Source: Ziziphus jujuba
Taxonomy: Eukaryota > Streptophyta > Magnoliopsida > Rosales > Rhamnaceae
Assembly: GCF_031755915.1 (NCBI RefSeq)
Contig: NC_083387.1
Span: 8,639,001 to 8,703,000 of the forward strand
Direction: 5' to 3'
Length of the DNA: 64,000 nucleotides
Part shown: positions 52,349 through 64,000 of the stretch, one piece after another
Numbering within the stretch: position 1 is the stretch's first letter
How the letters are laid out: each line of letters starts with the position of its first letter
The notes under the pieces: generated by a model
Database searches by the model: none
Told to the model about the DNA's origin: nothing
Seen by the model: the letters and a program-made list of their open reading frames with translations, nothing else
Translations under genes and position numbers: made by a program

Positions 52349-53645
52349 CTTAGGAGTCTGTTTTGAACAATTGTGATAAATGGTATTATAAGCACCTTTG
52401 TGAGGATGAAAACTTGTGTTTATAACAATGGCATTGCCAATTATTAGTGGTTTTGTCAATAGACATAAAATTTAGGTTGTCATTATTCTTTGATGTCTCA
52501 TCGAGACTAAGGCATAAGGTATGCATCCCCTCTATTTAAGTCCTTGAATTACAATGCAGGCCGGTTCTTGGTTAGATCACTTGTTGCAATCGTTATGTAC
52601 CTGAGAAGAATGTATTTGTAACTTATAACTCTGAATGGAGTAAGCAAATTTCTTGATACTACCACTTTGTGTGTTGAAGCTCTTGTAAGATTCTTCTTTT
52701 ACGGTAGTACTATTTTTGTTCCTCAAATTTGCCTCATGGAGAATGGCCGTGGGTAAAAAACAGTACCATCTTAAAGATTTGTTATGAACGCAGATAAAAT
52801 CTAAATTATTGCTGATTTTCTCTTTTCTTTAATATCAACTCTCAAGCGTAAATTCTTATCCAAAAAAAACAAAAAAAAAAAAAAAAACCTCTCCAATGTA
52901 AATGTTCTTCTTTTTTCAGCTTGATAGAATTAGCAAGAAATGAAATCTCCCACTATCAGCTTTCATTGGATAAATAAATGTAATTAATATGATCCTATCT
53001 TAAACTTCCACAACCAATTAAAACCCTTATTAATCATGATTTGAGATAATCTGATCACAAAACTAGGTCATGTACAAATTTCACGAGACTTTTGAGTCAA
53101 TTTCAAACTAGTTGACAAAAAAAATCATAGAAAACCAATGAAGTATCGATTGCATTTAAGATACATAAGTTTGTACTGCTCTTTGCGTTCCCCAATATGC
53201 TGCATTTAAAGAACATAAGACAGTTCTAGTTTCCAAGTTAATGCTACTTCGGCCAATTCAAGGAAACAGAATGATATTGAATAGTTACGGTAAAGCGATA
53301 GTTTCTGCTTTCTACGAACCTGGAATATGAGAAAGAAACGAAAACATATAAGCAGGAGGATTCAGCCTCGCCAACTTTTTCCCTCTAATTCCCTTCCCTT
53401 CAACCCCCTACCCTCCAGCCAAAAGTTCCCCCTTTTTTTTTTTTTTTCTCACTATTAATACTCTTTCTTGAAGCCTAGAACATATAGATATCCATCCTTC
53501 TATCAATCAAATAAAGTTCTCTACCATCCATTCGAATTTGAAAAAAACTTACCAATTAAAATATCCATACGTGGGCAGCTTCAGGAAAGGTCATATTTTT
53601 AGCAAAGGTAGTAACAGTAAGTAGCTACCCTCATGAAGGGGTCAT
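52349..53645. other. Convergent 3'-3' intergenic region
   Basis: Between the MATE gene (plus) and the CRM gene (minus). No coding exon is seen. It should hold both 3' UTRs. Confidence 0.55.
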
Positions 53646-54986
53646 TTAAACCCTGCTGCTTCCCCTTCTTCCACGGCTAGACAATCGCGGTCTTGCTTCT
53701 TTTGTCTGAAAATTTTCCAACACAATTAGAGAGCCAAATCAATAGGCAACAAGAATTTTCTGCAAAAAAAGTACCATAAGATAAATAAAACTCAAAGCGA
53801 TCTAATCAGGAAGAACTTTTGCCTCCTTTGCTTCCTTACCGGCATTAATGATTTGTAGTTTAGCTTTCGTCTCACAAAAATCTTACGAGCCTGTCTTCTT
53901 TTCTCCTCGGCCTGCAACTTACTAAGGCTTGGTCTATAAAGGATCACTACTCTGCCAATCTGACCAACAACCACCGAACCGGTTGATTCCTCCAACTGCT
54001 TCACCACATCATCTAGCTCACCAGGACATGTCCTGTGTATTTTAATCTGCTCACAAAAATTATAATTTGGATTTCAATTTTATTTTTATTTTTATTTTTT
54101 TTCATAGCACTAGGTAGGAAATGAAAACAAAGTTATAATTTTTCAAATCTTATTTCCATCTCAACTACAATGCAAGTGATCATTCCACAGAAATTGAAAT
54201 CCTCCACTTAATAATCCATTAAAAAAAAAAAAAAAAAAAGAGCAAATTCCTCTAAACTCAAAAATTAGGAAATCAACTAAAATTATCAGAAATGAAAGTG
54301 CAGTAAAAAATAAAAATAAAAATTACCTTGAGAAGCTCGTTGGCTTCGAGGGTCTCTATGAAAGAAGTAGCAACATTAGCAGTGACACCAGATTTACCAA
54401 CCAGCTGACATTTGAGCTTCTTCCCCAAGCTATGAGCGTAGGAGGCAAGCTCCTTCTTTTCCTTCACAGTAAGGTTCGGAAGTTTAACCCCATTTCCGTT
54501 CGGACGCAAAGAATCCAAACTCATATGGGAATCTTCTACCGAGTCCAAATTTTCGCTCTTAACCTCAATTTCCAACTCATCCTCTTCTTCTTCTTTTTCT
54601 TCTTCATCTTCCTCGTGATCTTTATTTTCAAGTTCAAGTTCTTGGGCTTCTTTTTCTAAGGATACAGAGTAGGATTGGTGGGAGGCATTGATGAGAGAAG
54701 GAGAGAGAGGGAGAGTGAGAGAATTAGAGGAGAGATGAGAGCGACAAGGGAAACGAGGGAGAGAAGAAAAAATAGGAGCAGTGGAATTACTACCAGTTGT
54801 AGGGAAAGAGCAGAGTGGGGATTGGCAAGAAGGGTTAATGGAGTTAGAGTCGGAGATGACAAGTTGGGGTTTCAGAAAATACGAAAAGAATGAAGAAGGA
54901 GTAGGAGGTGATGCTGACGGCTTTGATGGAGGGCGGTGGAGGAGATGTTGGATCAGCAGATGCGATGAGGGCGTCGCTGCCGCCAT
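53646..54986 (-). CDS. CFM4: Single CRM (CRS1-YhbY) domain RNA-binding protein, plastid-predicted
   Basis: Three exons: 54986-54327, 54046-53840, 53705-53646; 927 nt, 308 aa. The start MAAATPSSHLL was chosen over an in-frame Met 17 codons upstream because it opens a Ser/Thr/Pro-rich transit-like peptide. Residues about 125-155 are an acidic run (EEDEEEKEEEEDELEIEV). The CRM domain follows: LTVKEKKELASYAHSLGKKL, GKSGVTANVATSFIETLEAN, IKIHRTCPGELDDVVKQLEE, TGSVVVGQIGRVVILYRPS. CRM domains derive from the bacterial ribosome-associated YhbY fold and act in chloroplast intron splicing and rRNA maturation. Arabidopsis At4g39040 (CFM4) and its duplicate next to DTX46 are the likely counterparts, so the symbol is tentative. 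The short last exon encodes a basic tail (RPRLSSRGRRGS). Confidence 0.88.
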
Positions 54987-55110
54987 TTTTCTTTGTTTTG
55001 CGTTTTCCAAAGCCTCCTTAAATGGCTTCTGCCACATTTTATCTCTTATGTATTATTTATTATTATAGAATTATTTTATTACGTAACGGATTTGGTCCTC
55101 ATGACCAACA

Positions 55111-55182
55111 GGGTGTTTGGTCTAGTGGTATGATTCTCGCTTCGGGTGCGAGAGGTCGCGAGTTCGATTCTCGCAACACCCC
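55111..55182 (+). tRNA. tRNA-Pro (CGG anticodon)
   Basis: A 72-nt cloverleaf without intron. The acceptor stem GGGTGTT pairs with AACACCC (55175-55181). The D-arm starts GGTCTAGTGGTATGA, the anticodon stem CTCGC pairs with GCGAG around loop TTCGGGT (anticodon CGG), and the T-arm contains GTTCGATTC. A- and B-box promoters are intact; the sequence after it is not strikingly T-rich until CTTTTTCTTTTTTT about 20 nt downstream, which would serve as the Pol III terminator. Confidence 0.95.
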
Positions 55183-55505
55183 GGTCATTTCGTTTTCCAA
55201 GTACTTTTTCTTTTTTTGCCCTTTTTCCCGACAATTTGCTCCATATATAAAATTGAGAAAATACCAATGACGTTCATTTCAACATTTATATATATATATA
55301 TAACTCCAAAAAGTCACAACATACATACATACGTAGCATAGTGACTAAACAGTAAACACCATTCATTACAATCTTTCCCAAACAGAGAAAATCCCCATAT
55401 CCCCGGACTACTATTAGAAGGGTGGATCACACCACCTGCCCTCTTCCAACCTTAAGATTAAATGGTATCATTTGGCTGATCAGGTGCCAAGTTCCACCCC
55501 CTCTT

Positions 55506-55507
<2 letters not shown>

Positions 55508-55543
<36 letters not shown>
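55508..55543. repeat. (TA)n microsatellite
   Basis: A long TA run about 120 bp downstream (3') of the MCT-like gene stop. Confidence 0.95.
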
Positions 55544-55547
<4 letters not shown>

Positions 55548-55667
55548 TATTATATTTCCCACCAAACCATAAAATAAAAGTTCACCAAGGCAAGGCAAGC
55601 CATCAAGATGATCAGGTATTTCCATATACATATCTTGTTGTGGTGGTGGTGCTTGATAAGTTGGGTG

Positions 55668-57726
55668 TCATGTCATCATGGAAGAAGAGTAACCAGCTGC
55701 AAGTTTGGTGGTCTCTTCTCCTGCAGCTTTTGGCTGAGCCTGCTTGTTGTCTAATAATTCCACGCTGCTGCTGCCGATGCAGACAAGTCTTCTACCAACT
55801 GTCCTTTGTTTAACCCATTTGTTTGATCCGTCTCTAGCTGGGCAATAGCATACTGGTAATACTTCTTCTGATTCACATGGAAATCCCATTTTCTCAAAGT
55901 GCTTCACCAATTCCACCTTTCCCTGAATATGATTGATTGCAACACCACCAAACCACCAACATGACCAAATATATATATAATAATCTAATTAATTATTTAC
56001 TCATCTCATGAACCTATATTTATATATATATATATATATATAATTAGTACCTGGAGTCTAGCTCTAGCTATTTCACGTATCTTGGAGGACTGGAAATGGT
56101 CCCACGTCTGATTGTTCTTGGTATCATAAAACTTCCAAGCTGCCTCTGCCTTTGTGAAGTTCACAAATGCGTATCCCTTATTCAATCCACTTCTGCCAAT
56201 ATTAACAAAGTAACAAACTTACCCATTATTATTAATTACTTGCTGAACTAGCTAGCTGCTAGTATAACAGAATATACATTTTACATTAATTTGCATATAA
56301 AATATGCAAGAATGGAAACCATTGGCGATAAATGGGGTTTAATAAATTACTTGAAATCCATTGGCAAGTACAAGAAATCAAAGGCTGACAGGTTTTGATG
56401 ATGATGATCATCTTCTTCTGCCGCATCGTCCAGTTTTTGTGCCGCCGCTACCTTTCGATTCTCCATCATGCAATGATGGTCCAGAAAATCCAACACCATT
56501 TGCCGACTGATGATATTCAATTAAAAAAAAAAAAAAAAAACGCGCACACAAAAATCAGGACGAAAGTGAAAGCTAATTTACTTTATAAAATCCTTGGGCA
56601 ACAAAATAAATAAATAATTATTAGGAATTAACAATAGAAGGGAGAAAATAATATATCCTAGGGAAGACCATTAATGCAAATATATCAGCAAACAAAGCGC
56701 TCAAAATCTCCATCACCATCATGAAAGAGAACCAAGGGTTTCTTCAAACAAAAAAAAAAAAAATTAAATGTGTATATATAATGAAAACACACACAAACAT
56801 AACATACGTGTTTCGGAATCAGAAAATTAATCTGAAACCCAGAAAATAAAAAGGCAAGGTAAAACGGATCAAGAGACGCATATACAGCACAACATGCACT
56901 CAAACCCAGCACTAAAAAAGATCTAAAACCAGAAAAAGAAACAAACCCCAATAACCAGAAATTAATCAGTAAAAGTAATAAGAAGACAAAAGGAGGGTAA
57001 ATGTATAAAATACGTGTATTTGCTAGGTATGTTTCTGATCATAAGAGTGGTATAATTTCCACCACGAATCATAGGCAAAACCTCAGACTTGTTTTTCTTC
57101 TTCTTAATAGCCACACTCCAATTAGTGGAAGTTTCCACTTTATTATTCCTCCTATTATCGTTCTCGTTGTTGTTGTACTTCCAGCTACTACGAGTATGAT
57201 GAATATGACCATCATCAACTTCCCTCCTCATCAACAGCTTGTTGTGCCTCAACTGCTCCCTAATTCTTCTATTAATCTGATGAGTACCCCTAGGAACCTC
57301 CTGATCTCTTCCAACTCTTCGACCGGACAAACACCGACTCATATTGTTGCAGACGGGCCCACCATTTTTATCCCATTTTGGTCCATTCAGCAATTTTTGG
57401 TTTCTAATTAGATGATGATCAGCTTCAGCTTGCGGTGGGCTAAGGAGTGATATTGATGGTTCAGTTTGGAAGCCATAACTAGCAGTGCTAGTACTAGTAG
57501 TGTAGTAGAAAGTAGTGTGAAAAGGTGGAGATTGAGCAGTACTAGTAGTGGTGGTGGTGTAGTAGAAGAATGGGTTTGATACTGCTGGAGGTGGAGGTGG
57601 AAAATGAAGATGAGGATAAGGAGGAGGAGGAGGAGGAGGAGGAGGATGTGACAAATGGGTCGACTTTTGAGGGAAGAACTCTTGAGCTTCTGGGTTCAAA
57701 AGCTTTGCAACTTCCGATTCAGCCAT
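55668..57726 (-). CDS. Mei2-type C-terminal-RRM protein (MCT/TEL-like)
   Basis: Four exons: 57726-57014, 56506-56351, 56192-56051, 55922-55668; 1266 nt, 421 aa. The N-terminal half is low complexity: a proline run (HPPPPPPPPPYPHLHFPP, about residues 28-46), then Thr/Tyr/Ser-rich sequence, then a basic segment (AIKKKKNKSE). Residues about 224-360 are the RRM_2 domain typical of Mei2: TTLMIRNIPSKYTRQMVLDF, FDFLYLPMDFKSGLNKGYAF, VNFTKAEAAWKFYDTKNNQT, then a C-terminal extension with PVCYCPARDG. Only this single RRM is present, as in the MCT group, whereas TERMINAL EAR1-like and AML proteins have three. Mei2-type proteins bind RNA; TEL genes act in meristems and leaf initiation. A (GA)n/(CT)n tract lies just upstream of the ATG. 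The 56.3-56.5 kb exon carries a His/Asp/Glu-rich insertion within the RRM. Not a shadow of the plus-strand frames here. Confidence 0.88.
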
Positions 57727-57754
57727 GGAAAAAAAAAATACTAAAATATGGGTT

Positions 57755-57799
<45 letters not shown>
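57755..57799. repeat. (GA)n microsatellite at the MCT-like gene leader
   Basis: About 20 GA units, 30-70 bp upstream of the ATG; on the mRNA strand it is a (CT)n pyrimidine tract, common in plant 5' leaders. Confidence 0.9.
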
Positions 57800-57800
<1 letters not shown>

Positions 57801-58078
57801 GTAGAGAACAAGATTGAGGATTGTTTTTATTGCTTATTATAGCTCTTGGCCAGTATATATCCTTTCTCTTTCTTTGCTCTGCCTACGTGAGAATTCTACC
57901 ATCACCTTCAGTAGCATCATGAAATCTAATTCAAGTTCCTTCGTGGCTTTAGACGCTCAGCTCAATCTCACAAGCTTTCTAATTTCTTCGTGCTTTTCCT
58001 TTCCTTTTTTTTTTTTCGGTTCTTGCATAATATAAATAATTTCAAGCTGTATTATCTGTCCAAACTGTAGAAAAAAAT

Positions 58079-58080
<2 letters not shown>

Positions 58081-58142
<62 letters not shown>
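58081..58142. repeat. (TA)n microsatellite, about 60 bp
   Basis: A near-perfect alternating TA run. Confidence 0.95.
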
Positions 58143-58144
<2 letters not shown>

Positions 58145-60673
58145 ATTCACTAAAAAAATGATATGTATATAGTTTTAAATCCTATTTTTAATGTTATTTT
58201 TTTAAAAAAAATCTTTTAGACAGATAAATCTAATATGACTAGTTCTATTGTTTCTTTGGATGAGATTTCCGAATTCCAATTATTATACTTTTTTTTAAAT
58301 AAATAAATATATATATATATATATGTCATGCCTTTTACATGCGAAACTCAAAAGGCCAATTCTATAGGTGCTTAATTAATTGATCAAATATAGGTGATAA
58401 AAAATTCATTCTATAAAAAAAAAAATTTAAATAAATAAAAAGAATGTCTTCCCCCTTAGATGTATTGGCATTGGAGATATTAAAAAAATAAAAAATAAAA
58501 ACAGATTGGGATTTGAGATTTCGGATAGATTGTCCTCTGGAGACGTTTGATATATTGTCCTTGTTTTATAAAATAGAAATTTCATCCTTTTTTAATGCTC
58601 TTGTAGCAGCTGAGAGGGTTCAAGACTATTCTCTTTGTCAACCCAACTCAGTTGAATTGTAGTTCTGATTCTGTTTGGCTTGAGACAGGCCTCGATGGCT
58701 CTCCCACGCTTGATGATGATGATGCCTCTTTAATATAATCCATTATTAATAATAAAATAAAAAACTCAGTGAAAACTTTCTTCGTGAAAATGTTTTTGTT
58801 TTCTAATGTTGTGAAAAATGTTCTTTTAGAACCTTATTGCTTGAGATTATTATTTTTTTACCCCTATCAACTCGAACCTAGGATAATATATATAAAAAAA
58901 ATCTTAGCATACAAAATATAAGTAAAAGAAGTCGTTCACCAAAATAAAATAAAAGAAGTCATTCAGAAAAAAAAAAAAAAGAAAAAAAAATTTGATCTTT
59001 TTTTTTTTTTTATGGAAAAAAAGTTTTGACTAATAGATGCATTCTTTATGATAAGTTAAGGGTTAGATTCCCGAGGGGAAACCATCCATGCCTAGCATAC
59101 CACATATATAGGGCTACAAGAACCTAGCCATTGAGTATAGCTGATATCATTTATTTTTATCCTTTTAAAATTAACTAATATTACTAAAACTACCAATAAT
59201 TTTGGGTTTCTATTTTTTTAGGGTTTTAAACATATCTTTTTAAAATATCAACAATAATATAAACTCATTCAAATTTCTAATACTTGTATAATGACATACA
59301 ATTTTTTTAAAATAACTTTTAATGTAAAAATTAGAATTTTTAATTAATAAAGTTCAATTATATTTTTACAATTTTTAGAATATTAGATTTGTTATCTGTA
59401 ATAATTAATTGATAATTTTCTCATAAATAATTGCTAATTATTCAATAAAAATGATGATTAGTAATTGATTTAATTTATTATTTTTGTAAAAATTAAATTA
59501 AATATATATTGTTATATCAGTTATAATTGAATAAGCGATAAAAATTTATTATTTATTATCATTGGTGTTATTGAATATTAGTATAACTTTTTTTATTGAT
59601 AATAAAATTTATTATTGAGATAATAAATATTAATTTCATGCTATGATTTTGATTATGGTTTGGACAATCTATTAAATTATAACGTGTGGATAGTAAAATG
59701 ATAACATCATCTCGTCCATCGCCGCAAGGGTGTATCCCCAACAAATTCTTTATTAATTTCATTATTTACGAAATAGAGATCCAACTTTTACTTTTAAGTT
59801 TCTCATAATTTTTTTAGATTTACAAATTAAAATAAAAAGTAAATTTGATTATCTAAAGTTAAATTTTTAATTTTTTCACATATCATATTACATTTTATTT
59901 TATACATTACTATCATTTTATGATAATCAACACAAATAAAAAAAAATATTTTTATGTACCTTTCTCACACTCCACTATTATTTTATATTTTTGTATTCAA
60001 TATAAAAATAAATTTAATAAGTGGTGTGGGGGTGATATTATAAGTTCCGCTTTTTATTTTTAAAAATTTTTTAAGATGTTTTTTTGTTATCGAAAATTTA
60101 TTTTTTAAAAATAAAAAATAGAGATGCTTAAATATATATACCATCATTAAAAAGAAATTAAATATGGAAAATTCTAAAACATTAAATATAAGAGACAGGA
60201 CGGGGAGAGAGAGAGAGTTAAAAGATTTTAGTAATGATAACGTAGATGCGGGGGCATTTAATGCATGGATATTGATTTGCCGCGTGTGACGGCCGAATGT
60301 TTCAAGCGAGTACGGAAACTCCCACTTGATGCTGAAGCTTTCTCACACTTCTTAGATCACTTTACAAAACCTGACACCTCGGATCGCCCCAGATTTTCCT
60401 AAAGATTTAATTCAGATCCATTCCACTCTTCCTTAAGAGATAGGACCCAATTGAACAGTCAATTCAACATTACCGTATATATTCATGAAAAAGAAAATGT
60501 GTATATATATATATATAACAGTTCATTTTTGTACAGATGAAAAATCGATATCATACTTTTTAATTTTTGAAATATTTATATTCCCAGATGAAATCTATTG
60601 GCAAACCAAAAGCTGAATGTTACTGTTTAGTTATTGAGATTTAAAAAAGAAAAAAAGGAAAGGACCAGATTTT

Positions 60674-60786
60674 GTAGATGAATCAGATTTTGGTTTGAGC
60701 ATGGATTATTATCTAACGACATATTGGCTTGTAGATGGACCAGATTTGGTTTGAGCATGGATTATTATCTAACAACGAATTGGCTT
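60674..60786. repeat. 57-bp tandem duplication
   Basis: Copies 60674-60730 and 60731-60786 share TTTGAGCATGGATTATTATC and begin GTAGATG; they differ by a few substitutions and one indel. Confidence 0.9.
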
Positions 60787-61247
60787 GATGGGGAATAATA
60801 AAAAACATTATTTCGTATTATATACCACTCCTGGTTGTTTGGAGCCTGCCTCTTCTCGAACCTGTAATATGGTGGGCTTGCATCACCCACTTGACCACAG
60901 GACTTACCACTCCACACATTAGAACTCCCAGCTACCACATGTTACATTACCATTTGTTATATTTAAAGTAAATCCCAACCATATCTTATATCACAACAAC
61001 ACAAATGCATATTAATTTTAAATACGTGACACCTATATTTCTAATAGATTGTTGCTACCAATGGATCTAAAATGTCTACAGGCCGCTGATATTGACAAAT
61101 TCAGTGTATGTTGTACTAACAAACTAAATTTGTACAAATTCACTCAAAAATCTTGGTTTTCTAGTTAATTAAACCTTCAACTCCCAAAAATGGAGATCAT
61201 AGGCAATATTGTCCATTTGCATAACCAGCTCTCAGTCTCAGCTGAGA

Positions 61248-64000
<2,753 letters not shown>

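Larger units (their letters stand above)
57800..61247. other. Intergenic, AT-rich, 3.4 kb
   Basis: It contains (TA)n at 58081-58142, the promoter of the MCT-like gene (first few hundred bases), a GC-richer island at about 60240-60430 of unknown meaning, a 57-bp tandem duplication at 60674-60786, and the 3' UTR of the kinase gene near 61.2 kb. No coding exon was found. Confidence 0.55.

Noticed and set aside
55037..55037. Upstream in-frame Met as start of the CRM gene
   Set aside because: The start at 54986 opens directly into transit-peptide-like sequence; the 17 extra residues (MWQKPFKEALENAK...) do not resemble one and would put the start just 74 bp from the tRNA gene.
57001..57411. Plus-strand frame of 136 residues opposite the MCT-like gene
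   Set aside because: Shadow of the coding strand; it has no domain, while the minus strand encodes a clear RRM_2 protein.

Overview
This is a stretch of plant nuclear genome, almost certainly a eudicot and perhaps a woody rosid. Intron-rich genes sit in very AT-rich intergenic DNA full of microsatellites and transposon remnants. There is one plant-type tRNA gene and no bacterial features. Species cannot be fixed from the sequence alone. Exon structures were read by hand from splice signals, reading-frame continuity and recognised protein families.

Layout: (1) 1-20.4 kb is a decayed, duplication-rich area. It holds the 5' end of an apparently intact SBT3-type subtilase gene (minus, 1-1436), an F-box/LRR/FBD pseudogene (about 2.8-6.5 kb) split by two small DNA transposons, and a PPR pseudogene (8.9-14.1 kb). 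The PPR relic is interrupted by a 3.68 kb CACTA transposon with a perfect 3-bp target duplication, and the transposon carries fragments of a DnaJ chaperone gene and a CAMTA transcription-factor gene. A second, more degraded copy of the F-box and subtilase segments follows at 16.4-20.4 kb. (2) 21.7-35.6 kb holds two convergent housekeeping genes: an SH3P-type endocytic/autophagy adaptor (plus, 10 exons, 371 aa) and squalene synthase (minus, 13 exons, 413 aa). (3) 35.6-41.9 kb is AT-rich intergenic DNA with a cluster of three perfect G-boxes. (4) 42-64 kb holds a tandem pair of chloroplast MATE transporter genes (the first broken, the second intact, DTX46/EDS5-like, 567 aa), a single-CRM-domain plastid RNA-binding protein (minus), tRNA-Pro(CGG), a Mei2-type C-terminal-RRM protein (minus, MCT-like) and the 3' part of an FGGY carbohydrate kinase (minus, XK1/D-ribulose kinase-like).

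From memory of Arabidopsis locus order, two blocks look like conserved microsynteny: SQS next to SH3P2, and DTX46 next to a CRM gene next to XK1. The genes otherwise have separate roles (sterol synthesis, membrane traffic, plastid export, plastid RNA metabolism, sugar phosphorylation, apoplastic proteolysis) and do not form an operon-like unit.

I found no convincing new multi-gene biological system. The most unusual object is the gene-fragment-carrying CACTA element inside the PPR relic, followed by the staged duplication and decay of the subtilase/F-box segment.
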